A DNA stretch of 64,000 nt from Locusta migratoria (lineage: Eukaryota > Arthropoda > Insecta > Orthoptera > Acrididae): assembly GCA_026315105.1 (NCBI GenBank), contig CM048750.1, positions 261,383,151-261,447,150 of the forward strand, given 5' to 3'. The position numbers and the translations under genes are program-made. The notes beneath the pieces are model-generated. The model ran no database searches and had not been told where the DNA came from. It was given only the letters and a program-made list of their open reading frames with translations. Every line of letters starts with the position of its first letter. Within the stretch, counting starts at the first letter, position 1. Below are positions 43,626-54,299 of this stretch, one piece after another.

Positions 43626-44165
43626 TGAACTCAAACTCGCTTGATAGGAGTAAGGCGGAGAGCCGACTTCGGTTTATTGGGAGAATTTAGGGAAGATGTA
43701 CTTCATCTGTAAAGGAGACCTCATACAAAACGCTTGTACGACCACGTCTTGAGTACTGCTCAAGTGTTTGGGACCCGCTGCAGATCAGTTTAAAGGAAGA
43801 CGTAGAAGCAGTTCAGAGGCGAGCAGCTAGGTTCCTTACTGGTAGGTTCGACCAATGCGCGAGTGGCACGGAATTTCTCCGGGAACTCAATTGGGGATCG
43901 GTGGAGGAAAGCCGCGGTGGAGTAGCCGAGCGGTCTAAATCGCCACGCTGCGGAGCGCGCAGTTGCTCGCCGTCGGAGGTTCGAGTCCTCCCTGGGGCAT
44001 GGGTGTGTGTGTGTGTGTGTGTGTTGTCCTTAGGTTAGTGTGCCTTAGTTTAAGAAGTTTGTAAACTACGGACTGATGACCACGCAGTTTGGTCCGATAG
44101 ATGTACAAACATTTGAACATATTTTCGCTGGTGGATTGCGGAGTATGTATGTAGATGTAGTCACC
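43626..44165 (+). mobile_element. CR1/Jockey-group LINE tail with SINE insertion
   Basis: The frame 43650-43905 reads RLRFIGRI, then SSVKETSYKTLVRPRLEYCS, VWDP and VQRRAARFLTGRFDQCASG. The tail GGATTGCGGAGTATGTATGTAGATGTAG (44131-44158) follows the SINE. It interrupts the DUF4817-type transposase. Confidence 0.8.
43911..44122 (+). mobile_element. SINE, Leu-head variant with (GT)n
   Basis: A tRNA-Leu-like head GCCGCGGTGGAGTAGCCGAG with a long variable arm, B box GGTTCGAGTCC, then (GT)12 at 44002-44024 where the other type has GGATATTTGTGCCG. Confidence 0.9.
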
Positions 44166-44895
44166 TTGAATCTATGTAATGTTCTCTAATGAAATAGTTT
44201 TCGAATTTTTACTGGCCCAATAATGTTAGTTCTTCAGATCCATCATGCCATTAAAATGAACTTGGCACCCAAAAACAAAATGTTCTATTGCTCTAGTAAG
44301 GTTTCCATTTCTCGAGTAAAATTTAGCCTCTGTCAATTTTTGCATCATGGCCACTTTGTACAGATGAAATCTTAAATCAATATGCAAAATAGACCTTACT
44401 CAACGATTAGTGAGGTGGAGTTCAGCACAATGTCTCCAAGTAGATCGACCAAGACTAAGATTTGTGGCTTGCTTGCCGAACTCCATCAATATTTTCTGGA
44501 GTGTGTACTGAGTGAGCAGCCCCTGACGGTTTTCTGTTCATCACTGTTCCTCTTAATCGAAATGATTCAGTCCACCGGAAAATGGTGGGAACACTATCAT
44601 GTCTCGCAAGAGTGAAACTTGTGCCGAATCTCACGCTGAACTGCAACGATAGACTCATTATTATATACCCAACTATCGTAAGCAAACGCACGATGTTGGA
44701 TTGACCACGGCTCCGTGACCTCTACTAAACAAAGTGGCAGGAGCTACCAAACACGTAACCATATCAATTTCCTCTCCCCTCCAGTTACCCAAGCCTGAAT
44801 ACTACCTGTTGGAAAAACGTCCGTCCTTTCTGTCTCACTCTCCATTTTTTAAGCTGTTCACATTCAGTTATGTCTGTTATTAATCGCAAAGAATA

Positions 44896-45092
44896 GCCGC
44901 GTGGAAATGGCCATGCGGTCTAAGGTGCCTTGCTGCGGAGCCCGCAGCTGCTTCCTCTCGGGGGGTAGAGTCCTCCCTCGGGTATATGTGTATGTGTGTG
45001 TGTGTGTGTGTGTTGTCCTTAGCGTAAGTTAGTTTAAGCGCTTTACAAGTCTAGGGACCGATGACCACTGTAGTCTGGTCCAAATGAACATT
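44896..45092 (+). mobile_element. SINE, Leu-head variant with (GT)n
   Basis: Head GCCGCGTGGAAATGGCCATG, B box decayed to GGTAGAGTCC, (GT)n at 44988-45013. The tail is shortened to AAATGAACATTT. Confidence 0.88.
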
Positions 45093-45095
45093 TAT

Positions 45096-47392
45096 ATTTG
45101 ATTAATATAGGTTGATCTTGACACATTCATCAGTATGCCCGTACGCCATACGAGCACTCACACATCGGTCGTATTCCGTGGAGGCGCAGCTTTCTCAATT
45201 TGGGAAATGTGTTTTCGCGCATACTTCACGCCTGACGGATGTAGGCTAGCCGTAGTTGCACATATTTTATACACTGTCTGCAGCAGCAGTCGTAGTTTAC
45301 TTTGAATCAGACATGTAAGTGAAGTAGTTGTAGTAATAACAGTTGACCTGGCATGCACCTCTTAATTCTCTGAAAGCGTGTACAGTAAAACTCTTTAAAC
45401 ATATCAGTAAATTAGCTTACTAGGCCTATTTTCATTCCCTTATTTCATATGGAATCATATTTTATGTTCATTACGGAAAAGTGTGAGATTCAAATAATTT
45501 CTTAAGCCCTGCCAGGATCTTCCTGCAGACCTTTATTTAAAGATCTAATTACCCTCACAGTAACTTCACACACACACATATATATACACAAAATAGAAGT
45601 CTTTGGTAATTTAGAAAGGAATTAAAAGAATTCAAGAATTCCTAAATGGCGAGGTCTTCTATCCAATAGATGTAGTTTTAGATATAAATTTTCAATTTTA
45701 CAAAACATAAAATTTGAATGTCTTGCAATATTGCTTAAAGATATCTTTTATTAAATAACACGATCCACATCATTACGAAATGTTGTATTCATTAGCTATG
45801 GGCCAAGTATTAATCTAATCGAATATTATCTAGCGACCTTCGAGAAAGTGAAGTTGGGGTAATAATTCTGATACTGATAACAGATATGCCGAGCGAGGAA
45901 ATGCTCAAGTGACGAATTTCTTCTTTAAATTCACAGTTTTCTTACGAAAGTAATTTTTTTTTCCAATTTGTGTTGTGATGTTTTATTAGATGAAAGCTGC
46001 AACAAGCAAGAAATATTATAGCGATAACTATAAAATACGAAATAAATGTACACATGTGGTACAATTCTTGTTTTTAATTCTGTTTGCAATATTCGTGAGC
46101 AAATGCACTTTTTCTGTAGCGTAATTTCTTCTAGTTTTTGTCAGTGCTAATAGAGCAGTTTTTTCTGAGTTACTTATAAGCAACGGTATTTAATAATCTA
46201 TAAAATGCCAATTCACCCATGCAATCAAAAAGAAAAAACAGCTATTGTACAGTTCTATTGTTGAAAATAACAAAATATGTGAGAATTAAATAATTTGTTT
46301 TTGGAATAATGTCAAATATAGTAACTGGACTGAAAAATACGCAAATGTTAGTCAATTTCTATAGATTAACGTTAATATTCATTACGAAATGTTTTGATCT
46401 CAGACACGATACGATGATCCTCTTCTTTTTTATACATCTCAGGGCCCTGTAGTTCGGATTAATTTACGCCTAGATATTGTAAGGAGTGTTGTCTTGAATA
46501 AATAAATGATGAAGCTTGCGACACTTTTTGGTAAACACATCAATATATTATACTTTTAAAATGAATACATAACAAGACGTCTACACCAAATGAAAGCAAG
46601 CACAAGACTAGACAAGTGATACATCAGCTAATTGACCATCATATATCTTTCATATTTGCTTATCATTCAAATTTTTCTTTTTACCCTGACTATTATTATA
46701 ATATAAAACTACTCCTCTGACACATAAAAAATTAATTTCCCTGGAAGTATATAATACAGATTGAGAAAATACCAAATATTTAGAAATTCTTACATTAAAA
46801 TTATCGAATAAAATAAAATAAAAAAATTATTTCTTTCTTCCCCTGTTATATCATCCCTCTACCTCATGGTAACATCACACTGTATTGAATGTGTAAAATT
46901 TGTAGGTAATTGTTCCATGTACTGGTCCGCACAATTGATATACAAGATGAGAAAACTATATTCTAATCTGAGAAGAGAAATCATCAGCCAGAGATGTTTA
47001 CATTTTATTTTCACTGTGTAGTTCAGCACACTACGTTCGCTAAGTTCCTTGCTAGAAGACAGGAACAACCAGGCTCTCAGTGTATCGATTTGTCGAATGA
47101 TTGAGGGATGTTTGCGAAGCTGGAGTGCTTTGCTAGCGGGATGTGTACTCTGGCACTGGCCCCGCCCTCAATGACGTCACATGGTCCCATGCTGCTGCTC
47201 GTCGACAAACTTGATACGCCTATCACATCGCCCCTGAATCCATCACGTAGCGACTGTTTGATTGCCCTGATAACAGCTCTTCACACTCGCACCTCAATAT
47301 TTCGCCAGTCCCTGAACGCAACAAAGACGACTTCTCGTTATCTTCACTCTAACACTGTTAATAACAGCGACATATGGGATAAAGGAAGTCAC
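45096..47392. other. Low-complexity AT-rich DNA; longest stretch with no repeat I recognise
   Basis: Frames are short. From 47060 on, base composition rises and a 122-codon frame (47108-47476) runs into the hAT end, so at least its last 25 codons are not native. A CRE palindrome TGACGTCA lies at 47172-47179 inside a more balanced segment (47060-47340). I recognise no protein. Confidence 0.4.
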
Positions 47393-47574
47393 ATTATAAG
47401 TAGGGTTGCCAGATCTCCGGGCGCCGCCCGGAGTGCCCGGGTTTGGAATGAATTCTCCGGGTCTACGGGCCAATGACTCTCGTATCCGGACTTGAATGTA
47501 ACCTTCATCTTATTTTTTTTTCCCCTGCGCTTTTTAAGTTCTATGCTGATGTAGCGACGATTTACATCGAACTT

Positions 47575-47696
47575 AACGTAACTTAAACTAAGGACGAACA
47601 CAACATCCATGCCCTAGGGGGGCATTCGAACCTCTGGCGGGAGCAGCCTCGCGCACCGAGGCAAGACGCCTCAGTGCGCTCGGCCATTCCCGGCCG
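47575..47696 (-). mobile_element. Truncated SINE, Leu-head variant
   Basis: On the minus strand: head CCGGCCGGGAATGGCCGAGC, variable arm, B box GGTTCGAATGC and GGGCATGGATGTTGTG. The usual tail after TAAGTT is lost. Confidence 0.8.
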
Positions 47697-47987
47697 GATC
47701 CTCTCTGGTAATTATGAATAACTTTATATAGATGTCAATTTCTTATTGCAACAAAACGCTACTTATCTATTCTTCCTCTGAAAACTTTTCATTGTTGAGT
47801 CGGTAGTAATCGGCTAGCGCAATATTAAGCAAACACTGTTGCGGCAACGTGTCAACTGGCGACGTCTATTATTTGTGTTCGTTCGTTCATTGTTTGTTAT
47901 CAGTTTACCGGCAATTTTTGGAATACTCGGATCGTGTGTGAACAGACAAGCTTACATTAACTCAGATTAGTGAGTAATAACAGTGAA

Positions 47988-48524
47988 ATGAAGAGACGAT
48001 ATCTAAGTTCGTTACGTGAAGAATGATTGCAAGAAGAAAATTATAAAGAGTGGCTACAAAAAGTCGATACTGATGAGTGTATGTGTAAGTGCAGAATATG
48101 CAATATCTTATTTACTGTTAAGTACGACGGAGTGAAAGCTGTGAATAAACATTTACAATCAGAAAGACACAAAGCGAATATTACCACACAAAAGAAGAAT
48201 CAGTCGCTTCTTAAATTCTCGCTGAAACAATTTTCTGCAGAAGACGACAAGGTCACTGCAACGGAATTAACTTTGACTTACCATGGTGTGAAACATCGCC
48301 ATTCTTACAATTCTCAATATTGTGGTAATAAGCTATATCCTTATGTTTTTAGACATACCTCAGTGGCAACGAAAGTAAGATGCGGCCGAACAAAAAGCGA
48401 GGCATTAATAAAAAAAAAAGTGCTTCTGCCTTATGCTAAAGAGAAGCTACTAAGCGAATTAAAGCAAAATGTCCCGTTTTCATTAGGATTTTTTTTTTTT
48501 TTTCCTTTTAGAATTCACGTGTAA
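47988..48524 (+). pseudogene. hAT-type transposase N-terminal part with one early stop
   Basis: ATG at 47988 begins MKRRYLSSLREE, then TGA at 48024-48026, then open for 165 codons: NYKEWLQKVDTDECMCKCRI, LFTVKYDGVKAVNKHLQSER and HK (a C-x2-C ... H-x4/5-H BED-like finger). Further on are LTYHGVKHRHSYNSQYCGN and CGRTKSEALIKKKVL, motifs seen in a family of arthropod hAT-related proteins. After 48480 the frame enters a T-run and non-coding DNA, so the catalytic core is missing. The finger would bind element ends. Confidence 0.75.
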
Positions 48525-48980
48525 TCCTGGTTGGGGGGGGGGGGGGTGAGTCATTGGCCAAAGGGGAGTGGGGCACGTCTGGTATCCGGGCCTGCCTCGA
48601 GTTCAATCTGGCAACCCTAATTATAAGACGCACACGAAACAGAAAACAACATTTTATGTCTCTACGTGTGACTGATTCATGAACTTGGATCATGTTTTCG
48701 GCAATGTGAACATCTGCATACACACTACATTCCCTCTACGACACGTATGTTTAAACAAATTAATATTCTATTAGAGAAGTTACTAGATGGGATTGATTCA
48801 TTAGCGTGGCCCATGCTTTTGGCAATGTGAAGACCGACACACACAATAATCCCATCTATACTCGTATCACCCCGTTTACATGGGCTTCCAAAACCGGATT
48901 TCGTAAACCGATTTCCCAATTCCGCTTTTGGTTGGTCATGTAAACACTCCAAAATCTATTCTGGAAATCCGCTTCTCTAA

Positions 48981-49864
48981 AAGCGCGTTCACACGAGTCA
49001 AGTTTAGTTGAACGAGTTTACTTGATCAACAAAAGCTGAAAGCGACTTGAATCAGTTTTCTTTCACACGTTTCTACTGAAATCGATGGAAATGGCTGAAA
49101 TTAGCGGTGCGCGAAGTCGTTTTTGGGTGCGTCTGTGGATATTAAGAATTAACAGACTGGGAGCGTCGGAGGCTTTGTTAAAGGGAACTATCATTAGGGG
49201 ACATGGAAGAATATTGAAACCATTTGAGAATGTCGGAAGAAAAATATGTAACACCATTCAGAAATATATATGCTCTTTTATACCGGAACAGTTTGGACAC
49301 ATACAATTCCTCCGTTCCTACTCCACTCTTTTTATTTGGACACTAATGAATATTCTTTTTTGTAAATTTGATTGTTTTTATTTTGTTTTTTCGTTGTCAG
49401 TGGTTAAACCGCTAATGTCAATTTTTTTTCACGATACATCGCAAAGCATTTTCCCGCACATCTTTGTTTGTTTTCGCAAGTATCCATACGACGATTCCAC
49501 AGGCATTCGCGCTAATGGTACAGTTGTAAAAATAAATAAATAAATCATCATCACGCTTTCTGACAGCTTGACAGTCATTCTGTGAGATATTTGAAAATGC
49601 AATACTTTAACAATACGGAAAACACCGGCACTATATCCGCAATGAAGTTTTAAAACAGCTAGTGGTTTTACACATGTAATTACGTGGTTCAACTCAAAGT
49701 TGAATCTTCACTTGAACGGAAAAGTTTTACTCGGTCAATCTTTTCTTAATCTACTAAAAAGTTGATCAACTCAATTGAAACGAAGGTTCACACGAGGTTT
49801 TTCATTCAGCATTTATTGATCAAGTAAACTCGTTCAACTAAACTTGAGCCGTGTGAACGCGCCT
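48981..49864 (+). mobile_element. PIF/Harbinger-type element
   Basis: TAA flanks lie at 48978-48980 and 49865-49867. Long terminal repeats are AAGCGCGTTCACACGAGTCA and, from the right, AGGCGCGTTCACACGGCTCA, and both continue through AAGTTTAGTTGAACGAGTTT. It inserted into the element at 48868-50230; removing it joins CTTCTCTAA to AGCGGTTTTCC. Confidence 0.85.
49085..49260 (+). pseudogene. HARBI1-like transposase N-terminal scrap
   Basis: At the start of a longer low-complexity frame, GARSRFWVRLWILRINRLGA followed by SEALLKG resembles the RRFWVRPWLxRRxxxG segment near the start of Harbinger transposases. The rest of the frame (to 49543) is Phe-rich and unlike the family, so only this part is likely genuine. 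Confidence 0.6.
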
Positions 49865-50233
49865 TAAAGCGGTTTTCCAGTTCCACAATCGATTTTCGTG
49901 CCCATGCAAACGCAACCGTTTTTGAAGCGTTCTTGGCCTGTCAGATTGTGTTTTCTTGTTAAGAATTTTCTGCATATATGGAAAGAGTGATATATTCTAA
50001 TGTGAAATAAAAGTATAAATATTAGAGTGAACACAAATCTGTGTATTTAAATAACGAAAAAGAGCGATTTTGCGGACTAAATCAGGAACTGAATCAGCTG
50101 TTTTTCAGCCGCCATGTTATGTGGGCTAGGAAATCCGATTCAGGCAATACCATGTAAACACGACATCGAAAAACTGTTTACGAAAATCGATTTTCGTATT
50201 CCGGAAGATGTGTTGCATGTAAACGTAGTGTAT

Positions 50234-51041
50234 GTTTACACAACTTAGAAGATAGTATTGGTAGAAACTATAAATACGCTACACGTAGAGCATTATTATG
50301 GTTCCGAAAAGAGCAACAACAAGAAACTTTCTACTTCTACAATCTGTGAAAATTTAATAATTAAAAAGGAAACCTATGCACGATATAAAGGAGTGGGAGA
50401 TATCTAGAAAGATGTCGCGAAAATGCGGAAGTGGTAAACCATTCTACGTTATTATTCTTATTTCAATTATTTCTCATTTTCGCATTTGCATGTAATATAG
50501 CCTACACAGGATTATACAGAAGAAATTGAAAGAAACCGTATCACGATACTTCTGCAGTTATCGAGTTAAAGTAGTTATTTAGATATTTAGTAATTAAATA
50601 AATAAAGTGTTAAGTTATAATTATTGGATACCGAAAATTGTATCCCAAATTACAAATGTTTATCAAAACTGGCCACAAAGGACAAGGTGAGTGGACAACA
50701 GAATCTGCACTCGCTGGTGCGCAAGCTCGCTGGAATTAACGAGTAGAATTTGAAAAGTTCCAAATTTGTGAGAAAACCAGGGGAGCTATAAAAAAGTTGT
50801 TTAAATAAAAAGAAATGTTCATTTCATTATCTACAACTTTCTCGCTGACGAAATTTCCTGGCTACAATTTCCTTGCAACCATTACGGACAAAAATGATGA
50901 TGTAAATAATAAAAAATTATAGTGATACGATCACGAATCTACTATCATAATAATATCCATGCACCCAACACGTAATATTCTTTCTGACCTTAGTTTAACA
51001 AACAGCCAAATTTATATATTTGAGTTTAACTTTGACAAACA
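50234..51041. other. No recognised gene
   Basis: AT-rich with short frames. 50680-50810 contains ESALAGAQARWN-like residues without family assignment. Confidence 0.35.
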
Positions 51042-51540
51042 TAGGGTAAGGTCGGCCTAATCGGGTCAGTTTTAGGAATTCCCGCTTAATCACCATGTAT
51101 GAAGTAGTATAGGTAGTGTTGCCACACGGCGGGGACTGTTGGAACTCTGTGTATGAGTTGTAAAGTGGTAGACATTGTCAGGCGTGTTCGTTGTTGTGTA
51201 AAAATTTGTGAAAGATTGCGCTGTTTGCGGTAAGTTCTTAAAATTTTCTCCTTTTGGAAAACAGCTTTGGATTCAAATTCATGTATCTCTGATAATTCGT
51301 TTAGTAATTTGTTAAGTATTCGTTTAGAAGTAAATTTATATAATGGAGGAAAGGTTATGGTGTTACCGGCGCGTAGTTATGCTTGTGCAGGACTGCCAAC
51401 GTAGGGGAAAAATAATTTGCATTTCCGCCGAATCGGGTCAATACAATCCGGGTGAAAAGGGTCAATGCTTTTATTTCGATTCATTGCAGTTATTACATTG
51501 TTTCGTTTTTTATTAATTCGTTTTCGGTTTTTTAATGCAG

Positions 51541-52081
51541 ACGGGGCAATATAAAAGAAAAACCGTTACTTTGTGGAGCGAGGATGACATGCAAAATGCA
51601 ATTAAAACTTACCGGGAGGGTAGGAGTCAGCGCCATGCAGCGAATTGTTTGGGGTACCGCATTCCTGTCTACAACAGCGACTGCAGAGTGGAAACGATTA
51701 TCCAACAAAGATAAAATGTGGTCAGTAAACAGAATGCACTACTTCTTACATACCCAGAAAATAAAAATGCAACCAATAAAGATTGAAAAAAGAGAAAAAT
51801 CTCATCGCAGTCCAAAAGTTTGAAGAAACGCCAGGTTAAGAGCAGACGAGACCAACAGCATGAATCATCAGCGTCACGTTCATCAGAATCCTCCGAAGAA
51901 ACAGATGACGATGACATCTTGTGAATTCTGCAACATTAAATACAGCGATCCAATACCAATGAAACTCAGTGACTGGATTCAATGTCAAGTAAATGGCAGG
52001 GGATGGTACCATGAAAATTGTGTTGGTGCAGTAGGGAAGAAGAGATTTATTTGTGGAAAATGTGTTGCTATTTTAAAGTGA
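51541..52081 (+). pseudogene. Pogo-like transposase, N- and C-terminal parts
   Basis: N-terminal: KRKTVTLWSEDDMQNAIKTY then REGRSQRHAANCLG, a psq/CENP-B-type helix-turn-helix. C-terminal (51860-52081): CEFCNIKYSD, then WIQCQVNGRGWYHENCVG and FICGKCVAIL, a PHD-like Cys/His finger found at the end of arthropod pogo-type transposases. The DDE core is missing between about 51670 and 51830, a deletion, and a frameshift separates the two parts. Confidence 0.8.
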
Positions 52082-52243
52082 TGCATACATTTTCGTACTG
52101 AGTCTATTCGCCGAATTGATGACCCTATTCCCCTTGATTGATTGATTGATTGATTTTTCCAGGGAAGTCAAAACAGTCTTGGACCAACCCGCCACTGCCC
52201 GCACCGAAACTAAGTTTATTGTGCGGTATCGCTCCCTGTATGT

Positions 52244-54007
52244 CTAGTAAAGCCAACCAATGGCCTTGAGCAGTGCAAGGAGTCCCTTTACCAGTTCTTT
52301 ATTAGACACAATTTCTTCGGGTCTGGTTGTCCCAAATATTCTGTGCCTTTTATTCTCCAATGCAATGCATTCGAAGATTAGATGTGATGCAGTTTCATCA
52401 CCGTCATCACAGATCCAACATTTAGGGTCCTCTTCTGTTATACCCATTGTACGTAGGTGTTTTTTGAAATTCCCATAGCCTGTCAGCAATCCAACCATGA
52501 GTCTAATCTCTCTCCTGTTCAGGCCCAGGATTGCAGAGCCTCTTTTAAAACATGGCTTTGGCATCATTACCTTGCCATGTTTTTGTTGATGGACTTTGGT
52601 CCAATATTCTACGTGCTGTCTTCTGAGCCAGTTACGTAGCTCCAATTTGATCATTGCCTTGGTGATTGTCAGGACAGGTTCCGGTCCAATAAATGGAGTA
52701 TCTGCCCCCATCCTGGCTAATCTGTCGGCATGTTCGTTGCCACTGATCCCCGAGTGGCCAGGGACCCACAATAGGTTTACTCTATTGCTTTCCCCTAGCT
52801 CCACCAGAACCCTGTGACATTCTGCAACAATTTTAGACCTTGTTGCAGGAGCTGCCAGTGATCTCAGGGCTGCCTGGCTGTCTGAATAGATATAGATGCT
52901 ACGGTCTTTGTAGCACCTATGCAAATTCTCCTCCACACACGCCTTGATGGCAGTGATTTCGGCCTGGAATACTGAGGCCAGTTTTCCTAGAGAGATGACA
53001 CCCTCCAGTCTTGGCTGCACCCCATATACCCCGGCCCCGACACCTTGGTCTGATTTTGACCCGTCAGTGAGCCAGACAATATCCCCCGTACGGTGTCGAA
53101 CTATTTTCTCCCACTGCTCCCTACTCCCAATTGTTATATTGAAAGGCTTGTTGAAGCAGTATGGGGTTATAATATAGTCGGCTGGCATTTCCCCAACCTT
53201 TCCTATATTTACCTCACTCACTATTTTAGTGTGTGAATTTGGATATCCCAGAGAGTTCCAGTTGTTGTCAGATTTGAGTCTGTTTGCACCAGCCGCTGCC
53301 TCCATCTTCACCCAAAGGTGTAATGGGGGCATATCCAGTATGGTTTCCATCCCAGCAGTTGGTGTGCTGCTAATTCCGCCTGTTATGGCTAAGCAGGATA
53401 ATCTCTGCAACTTACCAAGCTCCTTAGCAGCAACCTGCTGTTCTACCTTCTTCCACCACACGACTGCCCCATAGGTGATCCTGGGTCTAATTACTGTGGT
53501 GTATATCCAGTGCATACCCTTGGGGCTCAGGTCCCAATTTTTGCCACAAGCTCTCCTGGTACTCACAAGAGTACCTTTTGCCTTGGAGCAAATATTCCTG
53601 ATGTGAGGGTGCCATGTCAGTTTCTCATCTAGGGTAGCCCCTAGATATTTCACTGTCCCCTTCACAGATAGTGCTTCATTGAAAACCTTTAGATTCCAAC
53701 TTGAATGTTGTATATGCTTCTTTGTGAATGGTACAACAACAGTCTTCTTAGGACTAACCCCCAGATCATGTTTTCTGCACCAGTCTTGCACAATGTCCAA
53801 CGCACCTTGTGCCATATTCTTTACTGTGTCAGCAAATTTGCCAAGTATTACTATGACAAGATCATCTGCGTATCCTTGGAAAAAGTACTGCCTAGAGTTT
53901 AATTCTCCAATGAGATCATTCACCACTAGATTCCACAATAAAGGAGAAAGAACTCCTCCTTGTGGGCAACCCCTAGTGGTGTTGATTACCATTTTTTCAT
54001 TTATCAT
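52244..54007 (-). CDS. LINE ORF2 C-terminal part: RT palm-thumb plus RNase H
   Basis: Open for 587 codons. Near the start, TRGCPQGGVLSPLLWNLVVN and GYADDLVIV (residues about 45-53) are RT motifs B and C. KYLGATLDEKLTWHPHI and TYGAVVWWKK follow in the thumb/connection. From about residue 300, an RNase H domain shows all four acidic positions: WLTDGSKSDQG, FQAEITAIKAC, IYSDSQAALRS and GHSGISGNEHADRLAR. A C-terminal Cys/His motif (CWICDDGDETASHLIFEC) follows. Together these would copy the LINE RNA into DNA and remove the RNA strand. It depends on upstream parts now in other frames (53997-54299, 54283-54666), so this copy as a whole is broken, but this portion carries no stop. First Met is internal, not a native start. 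Confidence 0.88.
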   Translation of the reverse strand: MINEKMVINTTRGCPQGGVLSPLLWNLVVNDLIGELNSRQYFFQGYADDLVIVILGKFADTVKNMAQGALDIVQDWCRKHDLGVSPKKTVVVPFTKKHIQHSSWNLKVFNEALSVKGTVKYLGATLDEKLTWHPHIRNICSKAKGTLVSTRRACGKNWDLSPKGMHWIYTTVIRPRITYGAVVWWKKVEQQVAAKELGKLQRLSCLAITGGISSTPTAGMETILDMPPLHLWVKMEAAAGANRLKSDNNWNSLGYPNSHTKIVSEVNIGKVGEMPADYIITPYCFNKPFNITIGSREQWEKIVRHRTGDIVWLTDGSKSDQGVGAGVYGVQPRLEGVISLGKLASVFQAEITAIKACVEENLHRCYKDRSIYIYSDSQAALRSLAAPATRSKIVAECHRVLVELGESNRVNLLWVPGHSGISGNEHADRLARMGADTPFIGPEPVLTITKAMIKLELRNWLRRQHVEYWTKVHQQKHGKVMMPKPCFKRGSAILGLNRREIRLMVGLLTGYGNFKKHLRTMGITEEDPKCWICDDGDETASHLIFECIALENKRHRIFGTTRPEEIVSNKELVKGLLALLKAIGWLY

Positions 54008-54299
54008 GGTAGCTTCTACCTTTCTTGGCCCTAGTCCACCTACATATTGTGGTCCCTAGGTAATGCACCTCTGCTGCCCTAACTATGGAATCGAAGGTCG
54101 TGTTGCTAAAAGCCCCCTCGATGTCCAGGAAGATACAGAGGGCTGTTTCCTGAATGTGTAGTGCTTTCTCCATCTTCCCAACGAGTTGGTGGAGAGCTGT
54201 CTCACATGATTTACCTGGCTGATATGCATGTTGGTTTGAATGTAGAGGAGCCCTACTTAACCTCCTTTCTCCAACATGCACATTAACCAGCTTTTCCAT
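53997..54299 (-). pseudogene. LINE ORF2 RT segment (first catalytic Asp)
   Basis: MEKLVNVHVGERRL, HSNQHAYQPGKSCETALHQL and CIFLDIEGAFSNTTFDSIV carry RT motif A (FLDIEGAF). Frame shifts at about 54290 on the upstream side and about 54035 on the downstream side separate it from its neighbours. Confidence 0.85.

Larger units (their letters stand above)
41690..44760 (-). pseudogene. DUF4817-type Tc1/mariner transposase relic in three pieces
   Basis: Minus-strand N-terminal piece (44691-44160): TIFRWTESFRLRGTVMNRK, then SVHTPENIDGVRQA, the DUF4817 signature, followed by VHFNGMM (first catalytic region). Middle piece (43625-43527): NGATAHTERMTVEAIRTVL and SQFADICWPP. C-terminal piece (41945-41690): SLWGWLESCMFEHKPRTTEE, then RERLEKCIAENSCHL. 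Stops are present. The gaps are filled by a LINE/SINE (43626-44165) and by a SINE (41950-43516) that itself holds a Tc1 element. Confidence 0.8.
47401..48619 (+). mobile_element. hAT element with N-terminal transposase part
   Basis: A perfect 8-bp duplication ATTATAAG flanks it (47393-47400, 48620-48627). The ends are TAGGGTTGCCAGATCTCC and, from the right, TAGGGTTGCCAGATTGAA. It contains a truncated SINE (47575-47696), a transposase frame and a G-run near 48533-48546. Confidence 0.9.
48868..50230. mobile_element. TIR DNA element (PIF-like?), interrupted
   Basis: Ends are CACCCCGTTTACATGGGCTT and, from the right, CACTACGTTTACATGCAACA, with a possible 3-bp TAT duplication (48865-48867, 50231-50233). 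Both arms carry ATTTCGTAAAC and GTGTTTACATG-like sub-repeats. Diverged relatives lie at 572-1009 and 5385-5650. No transposase of its own was seen. Confidence 0.65.

Noticed and set aside
47108..47476. 122-codon frame as a host protein
   Set aside because: The 3' part is the end of the hAT element and the rest shows no recognisable domain or splice context.
52260..54059. Plus-strand frames of 60-126 codons opposite the LINE ORF2
   Set aside because: Antisense shadows of the intact minus-strand RT/RNase H frame.
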